Of a stretch of DNA of 64,000 bases, positions 9,296 through 18,584 are shown one piece after another. The stretch is from RHLJ01 sp040222455. Its GTDB lineage: Bacteria > Bacteroidota > Rhodothermia > Balneolales > Balneolaceae. Made by a program: the position numbers and the translations under genes. The stretch is from the NCBI GenBank assembly GCA_040222455.1, contig JAVKDD010000027.1:124001-188000 (forward strand), written 5' to 3'. The notes beneath the pieces were generated by a model, which was not told the origin of the DNA, searched no databases, and saw only the letters and a program-made list of their open reading frames with translations. Numbering within the stretch: the first letter of the stretch is position 1; every line of letters begins with the position of its first letter.

Positions 9296-10027
9296 TTAAA
9301 CAATGAAGTCGAATAGTTCGCGACGTGTCTTTTCGAAAACTTCTCTACTAAACATGTATAGTTGAGCTGGTTTATGAGACACGCCAGTTTGCTTCTCATT
9401 TAATGGAATCAGGTAAGTCATTCGACTTACTTTTTTCCTGAAATTTCTTTTATCAAATTGAGTATCGTAGATGCACTCATAGACAGTTTGAAGTTGAGTT
9501 AGAGTGAATTTCTCAGGAAGTAATTCAAACCCGATAGGTTCATGCTTCATCTTGTTTCTAAGGGCAACTAGTGCTTCATCCAAAATGTGGTTATGGTCAA
9601 AACCAAGTTTTCCAACTTCATCAATTGGAACCCATTTTACCTCTCTTCCCATCCACTTTAAGGTTACATCTTGAGTAGCAAGTAGTGCAAAAAAGCCAAT
9701 TGAAATCACTCTTAAATCTGGATTTCTATCAATACTAATTAACCACTCTTTATCATGAGGGTCTGACAACCTGTTTGGATCGGAGAAGGTTTTGAACTGC
9801 TCTAAATAAATATCTTTAAACCCTGTGAGGTTTAAGAGTATTCTGTTTGCAGCTTCTTCAACAGGTTCTTTTTCGAATACGTGATTCCCTGTTAAGGTAT
9901 AATCGGATAGGAAAGTAGAATTATTCTCTTTATCGGTAAGTGTTCTTTTAACAAGTAAAACGTTCAACTTTTCTGAGTCGTACCCAAATACAACGCAATC
10001 CACTGAAAGACATTCGTTTATTTCCAT
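9296..10027 (-). CDS. NrtR-like transcriptional regulator with degenerate Nudix domain
   Basis: 243 residues: Nudix fold (about 5-150) followed by a winged helix-turn-helix (about 160-235), the layout of NrtR and of Bacteroides AraR-type sugar regulators. The Nudix box around residues 47-69 keeps the glycine and Arg62 but lacks the glutamates needed for metal binding (RILLNLTG in place of REUxEExG), so hydrolysis is unlikely and the domain probably senses a metabolite. It is the first gene of the cellobiose operon, 18 bases before the symporter, and palindromes at 10048-10069, 10077-10091 and 10084-10100 just upstream are candidate self-operators. The ligand is not shown by the sequence; a cellobiose breakdown product is inferred. 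Confidence 0.85.
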   Translation of the reverse strand: MEINECLSVDCVVFGYDSEKLNVLLVKRTLTDKENNSTFLSDYTLTGNHVFEKEPVEEAANRILLNLTGFKDIYLEQFKTFSDPNRLSDPHDKEWLISIDRNPDLRVISIGFFALLATQDVTLKWMGREVKWVPIDEVGKLGFDHNHILDEALVALRNKMKHEPIGFELLPEKFTLTQLQTVYECIYDTQFDKRNFRKKVSRMTYLIPLNEKQTGVSHKPAQLYMFSREVFEKTRRELFDFIV

Positions 10028-10047
10028 TCGAAGTTCTAATAACGTTA

Positions 10048-10069
10048 ATTGAATATCGGATTATTCAAT
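10048..10069. promoter_or_regulatory. Candidate operator upstream of the cellobiose operon (8-6-8 palindrome)
   Basis: ATTGAATA, six bases, TATTCAAT: a perfect 8-bp inverted repeat centred about 31 bases upstream of the regulator start. Its size and position suit a dimeric winged-helix repressor binding at its own promoter. No experiment or second copy in this window supports the assignment to a particular protein. Confidence 0.4.
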
Positions 10070-10076
10070 ATCCATC

Positions 10077-10100
10077 TATACTTAGTGTATATTTAACACT
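10077..10100. promoter_or_regulatory. Second candidate operator: two overlapping palindromes
   Basis: TATAC-TTAGT-GTATA (10077-10091) overlaps AGTGT-N7-ACACT (10084-10100). Both are perfect 5-bp arms about 50-75 bases upstream of the Nudix-type regulator gene. AT-rich palindromes arise easily by chance, so this is only suggestive; the AGTGT/ACACT pair with 7-base spacing is the better protein-binding candidate. Confidence 0.3.
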
Positions 10101-10152
10101 TTTAAAAATGAATGTAAACAAATAAAATTATTATTATCTATTTGGGAGGTGG

Positions 10153-10182
10153 AAAAACGTATCTAAACATTTTTTAGATACG
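10153..10182 (-). terminator. Rho-independent terminator after the epimerase-like gene
   Basis: On the minus strand a perfect 10-bp stem (CGTATCTAAA / TTTAGATACG, loop of 5) is followed directly by TTTTT. It lies about 120 bases past the stop of the minus-strand epimerase-like gene and upstream of the cellobiose operon promoter, so it would separate the two transcripts. Confidence 0.6.
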
Positions 10183-10300
10183 GGATCTAGATTAAGCTAG
10201 ACTGATTAAATTTGGCATTGAATGTTAATGGAGGTTCATTGTTATGGCATCTAAGTAATCAAGATCTAGGTAAGTGAAGAGAGGCAGAGTATGAGCTAAA

Positions 10301-11176
10301 TTAATCGAGCATAAATATCTTATACTTCCTGTACCATTCAGTAGATTCATCAGGTTTTAAATGAATATGGTGGAATAACTCTGGACTAATTACATGTTTC
10401 CATCCCCAAAGGTTTACTTTCTGAGCCTGAAAGCTAGCAGTTTCACTAATTCCAATTTTTTGCTTTCTATGAATTAACTCCCATTCAGCTTGTGGAGTGG
10501 TATTTCCTGAAAGCTTATGAATAAAAAACTCTCCCTCTGGATTACTTTTGAATGAAACTTCATTACATCTTAGGTCAATTGCTTTTTCGGAATCCAATAA
10601 ATTTTCTGGGTTTAATTGAAAAGGAAATTTAAGGAGGTATTCAGGACTAACCCGTTCATTATTTATCGCCAGAAAATTGTGTACATATTCATCTGTAATT
10701 ATTTCTTTTTCACCTGTGTTTTTTAAATGATAAGAAATGATAAAACCATCATCCTGCACGGTCATATTTTTAGTTAGGATATAGCCATAACCGTGTAAGA
10801 GTACAGAGGTGCACTTAAGTTGAATGCATTTCGAGGTTGTTTTAACTTCAAACTCAGCCGGTTGAATTTCATGTTCTTTATAGAAGAAGTATTCAGAATC
10901 ACTTTTCTTCAAAAGCCCAATTCCAATTTTATGAAACCATTCACCAACTTTGGCACATTCAAACCCCAAAGCGGAGTCGATTCCAAATTCATTATAAAAA
11001 CCTTTTCCGAATGAGTTTTCCTCTGAGCCATTATTTTTTTCAGTAATTGAAACAGGAATACCTCGGAACTTAACAGTTTGAATTTTACCCGTCCAATCAA
11101 AACGTGAGGTTTGGTAATTCTCGTGCGGGAGGTCGATATGTATTTCTAGCTGTTCGTTCTTAAGTATATGAGGCAT
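10301..11176 (-). CDS. Aldose 1-epimerase-like (galactose mutarotase superfamily) protein
   Basis: 291 residues with the beta-sandwich pattern of the mutarotase superfamily. Motifs include an early RFDWTGKI strand, GFGIDSALGFECAKVGEWF-like glycine and glutamate region near residues 58-85 (seen as NEFGIDSALG then GEWFHKIG), and a central EYVHNFLAIN strand where the family places its catalytic histidine. The final HIHLKPDESTEWYRKYKI strand is also typical. No signal peptide is present. The gene is just upstream of, and on the same strand as, the cellobiose operon but separated from it by a terminator. It may convert sugar anomers for the pathway; the exact substrate is unknown. Confidence 0.7.
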   Translation of the reverse strand: MPHILKNEQLEIHIDLPHENYQTSRFDWTGKIQTVKFRGIPVSITEKNNGSEENSFGKGFYNEFGIDSALGFECAKVGEWFHKIGIGLLKKSDSEYFFYKEHEIQPAEFEVKTTSKCIQLKCTSVLLHGYGYILTKNMTVQDDGFIISYHLKNTGEKEIITDEYVHNFLAINNERVSPEYLLKFPFQLNPENLLDSEKAIDLRCNEVSFKSNPEGEFFIHKLSGNTTPQAEWELIHRKQKIGISETASFQAQKVNLWGWKHVISPELFHHIHLKPDESTEWYRKYKIFMLD

Positions 11177-11224
11177 AGTGTGAAGCTAACAATAGATAAA
11201 GGTAATTTCTCTATTTATTACCAA

Positions 11225-11842
11225 CTAAAAATTATATCCGAAATGAAGTCCTGGTTCACCAATCAAGTACTTTGGCCATTTATCATCTAATTGTTTAAAT
11301 GAATCAGGCATTTGGGTGTGATAAGGACGATGAGTAACAGCAAAGGAAGGTTGAATGAAGAATCGATTTTTAAATATTTTAACATGATACCCAACTCGGT
11401 AGGTGTTAAATATCTGAAATCCATTATCAATTTTTTTACCGTCTTCGTTAACAAATATCTGTCTGGCACTCATACTGTGAATTCCAGTATAAAGTCCTTT
11501 CCACCAAAATCGTTGGTAAGCTAGAGCAATACCGAACTCTCGAATATAACCTGGGAACTTTTCTTCTGGGGCTTCAAATGACTTTCCATAGGGTATTCCC
11601 AACGACCAGGCATACTTCCAAGTTTTAAGTTCAATCGATACTATATCTTTTTGTGTTAATCGATAGCCTACGTTTAATTGTACGAAATCGGGTCTGTTCT
11701 TGGGGATAAAATTGCCCAACATAAAAAATGTACTTCCAACAAAGAGTTTATTATTGGTAGTGTCTTTTGGAGTATATTGAGCTTTTAACGGGAGTGTTGA
11801 AACTAAAAGTAGAACTAGACTTACTAAAATTCGATGATGCAT
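11225..11842 (-). CDS. Small outer-membrane-type beta-barrel protein, unknown function
   Basis: 205 residues with an N-terminal signal peptide cleaved after ALKAQ-like sequence (LPLKAQ, about residue 22), alternating hydrophobic strands through the chain (VGYRLTQKDIVSIEL, GIALAYQRFWWKG, YHVKIFKNRFFIQPSFAVT), and a final phenylalanine (LHFGYNF). This is the pattern of an 8-stranded outer-membrane barrel. I do not recognise the family. The next gene upstream, a Crp/Fnr regulator, is on the same strand 110 bases away. Confidence 0.65.
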   Translation of the reverse strand: MHHRILVSLVLLLVSTLPLKAQYTPKDTTNNKLFVGSTFFMLGNFIPKNRPDFVQLNVGYRLTQKDIVSIELKTWKYAWSLGIPYGKSFEAPEEKFPGYIREFGIALAYQRFWWKGLYTGIHSMSARQIFVNEDGKKIDNGFQIFNTYRVGYHVKIFKNRFFIQPSFAVTHRPYHTQMPDSFKQLDDKWPKYLIGEPGLHFGYNF

Positions 11843-11952
11843 ATCTCGATTTTGAGGTTAATTGATTATGCAAAAATTACATCGATAATTATTTATAGTA
11901 CGTTCACTTAGGTTAACAAATTACAAACTAAAGCATTATTACAAAAATCAAC

Positions 11953-12534
11953 TTACCCTGTTTTCTTTTCAGAAATTCTACCTCTCAAACGACTTAATGA
12001 TTGTGGAGTGATTCCTAAGAAACTTGCCAATTGATGTTGAGGTACTCTTTGAATTAAATCGGGTCTTTGTTTTAAAAGATGCTGGTATCGTAGTTCGGGA
12101 GTCGAGGTTTTGAACTGATCGAAACGTACTTGTTGCTTCGCTAAAAGTTCTTCAGATAGGATTCTACAAAGTGATTCAAATTTTGGGAACTTCTCAAACA
12201 TTTCTTGTTCCAAACTAGGGTCGGCAACGGTAATTATAGAATCCTCAGTGGCTGAGATAAAGTATTCGGATGGTAATTTAGTTAACACACAATTTGGAGT
12301 TATTCCATCCATTTCGGTATAAAAAGCCGTGGTCTTTTCGTTACCATCTATGATATAATAAGTTCTTAAACATCCTTTTAGCACAAAATAACCTTCAGTA
12401 GAAGATTCTCCTTCTTTCAGTAAAACGGATCCTTTTGGAACTGATCTGAATAAATTTAATGATAAAATAGCATTCTCTTCAGCATCGGATAGGGTGATAT
12501 ATTTAGAAATAAATTCAAGAAGAATATTATGCAT
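11953..12534 (-). CDS. Crp/Fnr family transcriptional regulator
   Basis: 193 residues with a cNMP-binding-like roll in residues about 20-115 (GSVLLKEGESSTEGYFVLKG) and a C-terminal helix-turn-helix near 165-188 (QHQLASFLGITPQSLSRLR). It resembles the regulator at 2704-3294 in length and layout but is clearly diverged from it. It is transcribed toward the small barrel protein gene 110 bases downstream and may control it. The effector is unknown; no Fe-S cysteines are seen. Confidence 0.85.
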   Translation of the reverse strand: MHNILLEFISKYITLSDAEENAILSLNLFRSVPKGSVLLKEGESSTEGYFVLKGCLRTYYIIDGNEKTTAFYTEMDGITPNCVLTKLPSEYFISATEDSIITVADPSLEQEMFEKFPKFESLCRILSEELLAKQQVRFDQFKTSTPELRYQHLLKQRPDLIQRVPQHQLASFLGITPQSLSRLRGRISEKKTG

Positions 12535-12771
12535 TACAGATTAATTTTGTTCATTTTTTATGGCTACTGATTCATTCTTTTGTATGCAAACATACTGATT
12601 TTGGTTATCCTAAAAGAATAGATTTTCGTTTCTCGTCTCTAATATTAAAAAGTTGATATTTTCGGGTAAACTAATTGAATTTTGAGACGTCTATTATCTT
12701 TAAAACCTCTTATTTTAATGGGGAACAAACTAGTAATTCTATATTTTAACAGTTCATCAAACATACTACCT

Positions 12772-13791
12772 ATGAAAAACTCATTTAGAATTTACTTACT
12801 CTTGTTTACTCTACCCGCATTAGTGTTCGTTTCATGTGGAAAAGATAATGATAGCAAAAGATTTGAAATGGAGTTGATTGAATCAAAAGCTGAATTGCCA
12901 GCAAAGGTCAGGTTATTTTTTAAAATTGATTTAGGAGAGGATAATTTATTCGAAACACTTGAACCTGAAGATTTTGAGATTTTCGAAGATGGTTTGCAAA
13001 TTTCAAGATTAGAATCACAAGCTCAAATTCAAAGGGAAGAAGGTGAGTTCTTATTCTCGTCAATTTTGTTACTCGATTTAAGTGGAAGTGTACTTAACGA
13101 TACCGAACTTCCAAACGTAAAAAATGCAGCGAAATCTTTTATAAACTCCGTTATGCCTATAGAAACTGACGAGACCTTTGGATCAAAAGAAATGGCTGTA
13201 TTCTGGTTTGATGGAGAAGAAGAGGTACATTCTCTTGTTACTTTTACCACCGATATAACTGCATTAATATCTGGAATAGACTCTATCGATGAATCGATAA
13301 GCTCAGATAACTCTACAAATTTAAATGGAGCAGTTGTACAAGGTTTATCTATTATGAACTCCAGACTCACTGAGGCTAGATTAAACCCCGATATTTCAGC
13401 AGCAGGTTCTTTAGTGATTTTTACAGATGGTACTGATCAGGCAAGCCGTGTTTCAGTACGCGATGCCCAGAATGCAGTGAAAAATGCTGGAACCGATAAT
13501 GCCATTTTTACCATTGGTTTAGGTGATGAGATCGATGAATCTATATTAAATGATTTTGGAAGAGATGGTTTTGAGCTTGCAGAGAACTCCTTCGATCTAA
13601 ACTCTAGTTTTTTAGCGGTTGCCAAAAAAGTAGAAAGTGAATCAAAATCTTTTTACGTAATGGAATATTGTTCTCCAAAGCGCTCAGGTGAGCATACCAT
13701 TGAGTTAAGAGGGAATTTTGAGGATACCTTTGGCAGTTTTAAAACTAAATTTGACGCCAATGGATTTACTGGTGGTTGTACCATCGATTAA
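12772..13791 (+). CDS. VWA-domain lipoprotein
   Basis: 339 residues from the ATG at 12772, which begins a lipoprotein signal peptide with lipobox Cys22 (VFVSC). The earlier in-frame ATG at 12682 would add 30 residues that do not look like a signal sequence. A von Willebrand factor A domain spans about 93-315. Its metal-ion-dependent adhesion site is complete: Asp102, Ser104 and Ser106 (DLSGS), the STNLNGA threonine near 183 and the FTDG aspartate near 223. Such domains bind protein partners through a divalent cation. The convergent endonuclease gene ends 4 bases away; no operon partner is visible. Confidence 0.85.
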   Translation: MKNSFRIYLLLFTLPALVFVSCGKDNDSKRFEMELIESKAELPAKVRLFFKIDLGEDNLFETLEPEDFEIFEDGLQISRLESQAQIQREEGEFLFSSILLLDLSGSVLNDTELPNVKNAAKSFINSVMPIETDETFGSKEMAVFWFDGEEEVHSLVTFTTDITALISGIDSIDESISSDNSTNLNGAVVQGLSIMNSRLTEARLNPDISAAGSLVIFTDGTDQASRVSVRDAQNAVKNAGTDNAIFTIGLGDEIDESILNDFGRDGFELAENSFDLNSSFLAVAKKVESESKSFYVMEYCSPKRSGEHTIELRGNFEDTFGSFKTKFDANGFTGGCTID

Positions 13792-13795
13792 CTTC

Positions 13796-16552
13796 TTATT
13801 TTAATAAGAGCATCGGTTTAGATAGGGATCCGAATGAAGTTGTTATCCTGTAAAAATAGACTCCACTAGCCAAATTTTTACCATCAAACGTAAGATAATG
13901 AGATCCACCTGAGAAGTTTTTGTCGGCCAGAACTTTAATTAAACTACCTTTTGAGTCGAATATTTGAACTAATACATCACTTACATCCGGAAGTTGAAAG
14001 CCAATCGTTGTACTCGGATTAAAAGGATTCGGATAATTCTGATGAAGCGAAAATAGTGAAGGTATAGCTTCAGTCTCACTATCAACAGAAACTAAACCAG
14101 TAACAGAAAGTGAAAATCTGGCGTAAGTATTACTATCTGCTTTCATATAACTTGGACTAACCGCTAGCTTGGGTTCAGCTATTTTATTATTTGAACTGGA
14201 AGATTGATTAAAAGAATAATCCCCATTTCCTTGAATTGGAATTTCTCTATTCAGTGAATGATCAAAAAGGACTAAATCATATTTTCTGGTTAATGGCTCA
14301 TCTATAAACCATTCAAGTTTCAGTTCTTCAGCTACATTATTCGATTCGATGAAAAGATCGAAAACCTCTGTTCCTTCAACTTGTGATGGAAAAGACTCAA
14401 CGGATTTAATTTTATCATAATTCGAGCATCCAAGTATAGCATATTGATTGGTTGTTGGAAGAAACTTGGAAGCGTCATAAATATCCCATCCTTTTGAATG
14501 ATCTGCACCAAAAGTAATTAAGCACCCTTTATCGTAAGATTTATCGGACTTTAAATTAAACTGTATGCCAACTTTTTCAGAAAATAATTTAGAAAATGCC
14601 GAAAGGGAAGCGTTCGAATTTGTTTTTCCAGATGTTGGAAATGTTAACGTTGTTGCGGGGGAAGATGTAGCTGATTCAACCCAAAATCCTTGCCATGGCA
14701 AAAGAACAGTTGTTGATTTGGGTTCGGGAGAATACAAACCATTATTAAGTATATGAATATTGCTTTGAATTGGATTGTCTGAAGTAAGCAAGTTTGTATC
14801 AAAGTTACTATGATACGGATTTCCTACTAATGTAAAATAAGAATCTGTGTCTATAGTGGTTGTATTCAGGGTTACCGCAACATCAGAATCTGGTTCATTT
14901 CCAACAACATCTAAAACAATGGGTAATTCAGAACTTCCAGAATTTGAATTATCGTAAAAGTAAACAAGTAAACCCTCTCCGTTTTCTAAGTTTGTTGAGG
15001 AAGTGGCAGGTGTGTTAAAAGAACCAGTACTATTGTATGTAAAAATGTTGGAAGATAACTCATCGTCAACTCCTTGAATTGCGGTATCATCCGAAATATC
15101 AGCAATGGTGGATAGATGTTTAGGAATAGCTATAAGTCTCCATCCAGCGGAATTTGTAATTAAAGCTTCTGGTTTTTTTGATGATTCTATGCCTTTACTA
15201 TATCCGGGAGTTGCAATTAACTTTGCATTAGCATTGGAAGATGAAATATTAAAAACAACCCAGTTTCCAGATGCAACTGTATCTCCATTGCTTGAAACTG
15301 AAGTCTGTCCAAAACTTCCATCATTAGGCAGGTTACTGTAAATTCGATATGCAACTTGATTTGATGCAAAATTCGAGTTATCCCCGATATTGTCTTTTGC
15401 GAAAGAATCTACGGTATCAGCAGTTGAAGATGCATTTTTTATAAGAACATACTTGTCATTTCCATTGTGATTGATTTGGGATGAATTCAAATCAACTAAA
15501 CTTTCACCAAATACAGATACAACTCCGGTGGAAGAATTATCATCCCCAATCACATAGAAATCTTTACCTTTTATGGTTCCAGTTAAGGATAATGAGTAGG
15601 AAGGGGTTGTTCCATCATTGGTATATCTTAGTAGTTTCCAATCTCCAGAATTTAAATTGATAGTAGAATCAGAGTTGTTGAATAGCTCTAGATATTTTAC
15701 AGTTCCACCATTAGCTTCATAAACTTCAGAAATAAAAATATCTGAGCTAGCTTCTGATGAAGATTCCTCATAAAAAAAGGCTCGGCGTACGAGTGTTGTA
15801 TCATGAATAAAAGGATTTTTATTTCCCTGAACACTTTCTACAGCAAGACTTCGGGCAACTTCTGCGGCATCCACTGGATCATCTTGATGCCATTGAAACA
15901 AAATATCTTTCATTCCACTAAAGAATACTTCATTATCGAAGTCATCATTAATAATATCAGCGTTAGTCTGATATAAAGTCCAGAAATAGAACATTGCCCT
16001 GGCGGCATTTCCTTTGTGGTCTTCTCTTGGTTCGAAAACGCTGTTCCCATATTCGCTATAAAAATCTATGTTTTCAGAAGGGATTGATGAAATACTACCA
16101 CCATTTTTCCAATACCACCATGAAGTAGTAAGATTGTCGGCAACTTCACCAAAGGGGTGATTACTTCTTGATTGATTTGGTGAACTCCATGTTGGAAAAA
16201 GATGATGAATATCACCTCTCATCGGCTCTTTGTTATCATAAAAACTTTGAGGCCAAGAGTGCTCGGTATTGAAACTTAAACTTCCATTACTTGGAGTTCG
16301 GCTTCCATCAGCTTTTGCTCTTAGCCCGGTATAAACACCAGTCAGGCTATCACTTTCATCCACATCAATTGATAAATACATTGAATCCCGTGCTTCATCA
16401 TAGTTCTTTGGTGATGTAGGTGCATAGTTGTTTCTTAGATATACAATTAAAGTGGAGTCGTTTAACGTAGATCCAATGTTATCAGTTTGTGCTTTTGCAT
16501 ACCCAACTATATACAAAGAAAAGAGAAGGGCGATAAACCCTTTACGAAACAT
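13796..16552 (-). CDS. Secreted endonuclease I with lamin-tail domain and T9SS sorting tail
   Basis: 918 residues. A signal peptide ends near AKAQ (residue 22). The endonuclease I (EndA/NucM) domain covers about 25-270, with NTEHSWPQSFY (His98), RGDIHHLFPT (His116-His117), SNHPFG (Asn131-His132) and EDHKGNAARAMFYF (178-190), so the His-metal nuclease site is complete. A lamin-tail domain (FISEVYEANGGTVKYLELFN) follows near 273-385. The middle region is repetitive and Ser/Asn-rich. The last 75 residues contain HQNYPNPFNPSTTI and the FYRI strand of a T9SS type A tail. It probably degrades extracellular DNA at or beyond the cell surface. Confidence 0.88.
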   Translation of the reverse strand: MFRKGFIALLFSLYIVGYAKAQTDNIGSTLNDSTLIVYLRNNYAPTSPKNYDEARDSMYLSIDVDESDSLTGVYTGLRAKADGSRTPSNGSLSFNTEHSWPQSFYDNKEPMRGDIHHLFPTWSSPNQSRSNHPFGEVADNLTTSWWYWKNGGSISSIPSENIDFYSEYGNSVFEPREDHKGNAARAMFYFWTLYQTNADIINDDFDNEVFFSGMKDILFQWHQDDPVDAAEVARSLAVESVQGNKNPFIHDTTLVRRAFFYEESSSEASSDIFISEVYEANGGTVKYLELFNNSDSTINLNSGDWKLLRYTNDGTTPSYSLSLTGTIKGKDFYVIGDDNSSTGVVSVFGESLVDLNSSQINHNGNDKYVLIKNASSTADTVDSFAKDNIGDNSNFASNQVAYRIYSNLPNDGSFGQTSVSSNGDTVASGNWVVFNISSSNANAKLIATPGYSKGIESSKKPEALITNSAGWRLIAIPKHLSTIADISDDTAIQGVDDELSSNIFTYNSTGSFNTPATSSTNLENGEGLLVYFYDNSNSGSSELPIVLDVVGNEPDSDVAVTLNTTTIDTDSYFTLVGNPYHSNFDTNLLTSDNPIQSNIHILNNGLYSPEPKSTTVLLPWQGFWVESATSSPATTLTFPTSGKTNSNASLSAFSKLFSEKVGIQFNLKSDKSYDKGCLITFGADHSKGWDIYDASKFLPTTNQYAILGCSNYDKIKSVESFPSQVEGTEVFDLFIESNNVAEELKLEWFIDEPLTRKYDLVLFDHSLNREIPIQGNGDYSFNQSSSSNNKIAEPKLAVSPSYMKADSNTYARFSLSVTGLVSVDSETEAIPSLFSLHQNYPNPFNPSTTIGFQLPDVSDVLVQIFDSKGSLIKVLADKNFSGGSHYLTFDGKNLASGVYFYRITTSFGSLSKPMLLLK

Positions 16553-16965
16553 TATTCATTACCTAAAGTCTGTGTCCTAATTAGCAACAAATTACTATCT
16601 CTAGGAAGCCAAAAGGTAACTTCAATATTAAATTTGCCTTAAAAATGAACTAAAAAAGTAAATTTTTTATTCACCCTTTGCCCGCATTTCATTGAATTAA
16701 ATGTAGCTACTTAGATCATTCATTCAGAGCTAGTATTTATACGTACATCTATCCTGTTATTGGGTTAGGAATGAGAGGGGAAATAGTTTTATAAATCTTT
16801 TATTGAGGGTTGTAAATCTAAAGCTTCTTCAACAAATCTTAAACGCTCAATATTACTTAGCTACTTACTCAAAATTCATAAAAAATTCATGCCCATAAGC
16901 TATGATATAATAAAGATTATTAGGATTAGTGAAATTTATAATCGAAAACCTAACATTATAAAGCC
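16553..16965. other. 413-base divergent intergenic region
   Basis: This stretch lies between the divergent endonuclease I and sulfide oxidoreductase genes, so it should hold both promoters. A TATAAT hexamer occurs at 16906-16911, about 55 bases before the oxidoreductase ATG, without a recognisable -35 element. I see no RNA gene, repeat or convincing short ORF. Confidence 0.4.
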
Positions 16966-18234
16966 ATGAAAAAGATAGTGATTTTAGGTGGAGGTACAGC
17001 TGGAACTATTATGGTTAACAAGCTTTGTAAGGCACTAAGCCCAGCTGATTGGAAAGTAACTATCGTTGATAAAGAAGAAACTCATCACTACCAACCAGGT
17101 TACTTATTTATCCCATTTGGTATATATGGGGAAGATGACGTTGTGAAACCCAAAAAGAATTTTTTCCCAAAAGAGGCGGATATTATCATTTCTGAAATAG
17201 ACTTGATAGATGCACCAAATAACTGTGTATATCTAAAAAATGGAAATGTTCTAGGTTATGATTACTTGATTATAGCAACAGGTTCCGAAATCAGACCTGA
17301 TGAGATAGAGGGTATGGTTGATAAACTTTGGAATAAATCAATTTTTGATTTTTATACTCTTAATGGTGCTTTAGCTTTAGCTGAATTTTTGAAGACATGG
17401 GAAGGAGGTAAGCTAGTTCTAAATATTGCAGAAATGCCGATTAAATGTCCTGTTGCTCCGTTAGAATTCGTATTTCTTGCAGATGATTATTTCAAGAAAA
17501 AAGGGATGCGTGATAAAGTAGATATCATACTTGTTACCCCTTTAGATGCAGCATTCACGAAACCAATCGCTGCTAGTGAACTAGGCGGTTTTATGAGAGA
17601 AAAGGGTATTAAACTGGTAACTGAATTCAGTATTGGTAGCGTTGATAATGATGCGAAAAAGATTATTTCTTGGGATGATCGGGAAGTAGATTTCGATTTA
17701 TTGGTAACCATTCCTACTAATATGGGAATTGAAGCCATTGAACGAAGTGAGTTAGGAGACGAACTCAATTTCATACCAACTGATAAAGAGACCCTTCAAT
17801 CAAAAGAATGGGAAAATATCTTTGTTATTGGTGACGCAACTGACCTTCCATCTTCAAAAGCAGGTTCCGTAGCACATTTCGAATCAGATATTCTTTTTGA
17901 AAACATAATGTCTGCAATCAATGGAGAACCTCTTAAAGCAAAATTTGATGGTCATGCAAATTGCTTTATCGAATCTGGCAATGGTAAAGGATTATTGATC
18001 GATTTTAACTACTACACAGAACCTTTACCCGGGAAATTTCCTATTCCGGGTATAGGTCCATTTTCTTTATTGAAGGAGTCAAGAATGAATCATTTAGGGA
18101 AATTAGGCTTCAGGTGGCTTTACTGGAATGTACTTATTAAAGGAAGGGAGCTCCCCCTGGAACCACAAATGTCTATGGCAGGGAAATATGTACCTAAAAC
18201 CATAGAAAATGAAACTATTGAAGAAAATCCATAA
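16966..18234 (+). CDS. Sulfide:quinone oxidoreductase-like flavoprotein
   Basis: 422 residues. The N-terminal dinucleotide fold is KIVILGGGTAGT (residues 3-14); YLIIATGSEIRPDE and IFVIGDATDLP mark the other FAD contacts. Two cysteines placed as in the redox pair of SQR are Cys161 (PIKCPVAPLEF) and Cys333 (HANCFIES); Cys87 is an extra candidate. The hydrophobic C-terminal region (FRWLYWNVLIKG) suits a monotopic membrane protein. SQRs oxidise sulfide to polysulfide or sulfane sulfur and reduce quinone. It is the first gene of a three-gene set with DsrC-like and DsrE2-like carriers (20 and 12 bases apart), which supports sulfur chemistry. Another sulfur-linked substrate remains possible. Confidence 0.8.
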   Translation: MKKIVILGGGTAGTIMVNKLCKALSPADWKVTIVDKEETHHYQPGYLFIPFGIYGEDDVVKPKKNFFPKEADIIISEIDLIDAPNNCVYLKNGNVLGYDYLIIATGSEIRPDEIEGMVDKLWNKSIFDFYTLNGALALAEFLKTWEGGKLVLNIAEMPIKCPVAPLEFVFLADDYFKKKGMRDKVDIILVTPLDAAFTKPIAASELGGFMREKGIKLVTEFSIGSVDNDAKKIISWDDREVDFDLLVTIPTNMGIEAIERSELGDELNFIPTDKETLQSKEWENIFVIGDATDLPSSKAGSVAHFESDILFENIMSAINGEPLKAKFDGHANCFIESGNGKGLLIDFNYYTEPLPGKFPIPGIGPFSLLKESRMNHLGKLGFRWLYWNVLIKGRELPLEPQMSMAGKYVPKTIENETIEENP

Positions 18235-18254
18235 TCAAAATAATAGAGGCAACT

Positions 18255-18572
18255 ATGGAAACTACAGTATTACTAAATAAAACGATTGAACTTGATAAAG
18301 ACGGTCATCTTGCAAATAGAGAAGATTGGTCTGAAGAATTAGCGCAAGAATTGGCTTATCAGGTTGAAGTTGGAGAATTAAACGATAAGCATTGGACAGT
18401 TATCAACTTCATGCGTAATGAATTCGAAGAAAAAGGAGATGCTCCTTCGATTAGAAAACTAAATAAGCAAAGCGGAGTTTCAACCAAAGAACTTTATCAG
18501 CTTTTTCCAAAAGGACCAGCTAAAAAAGCAGCCAAAATTGCTGGACTACCCAAACCAAAAGGTTGTATTTAA
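18255..18572 (+). CDS. DsrC/TusE-family sulfur carrier
   Basis: 105 residues, the usual length. The N-terminal DGHLANREDWSEELAQELA matches the family, as does the C-terminal arm GLPKPKGCI with the penultimate cysteine Cys104. The second cysteine of true DsrC, ten residues earlier in the arm, is an alanine here (KKAAKIAG). The protein can therefore carry sulfur on one cysteine but cannot form the intramolecular trisulfide described for DsrC. It sits between the SQR-like and DsrE2-like genes, so persulfide transfer between those two is the likely role. A tRNA-thiolation (TusE) role is less likely in this context. Confidence 0.88.
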   Translation: METTVLLNKTIELDKDGHLANREDWSEELAQELAYQVEVGELNDKHWTVINFMRNEFEEKGDAPSIRKLNKQSGVSTKELYQLFPKGPAKKAAKIAGLPKPKGCI

Positions 18573-18584
18573 AAAAGGAACATT

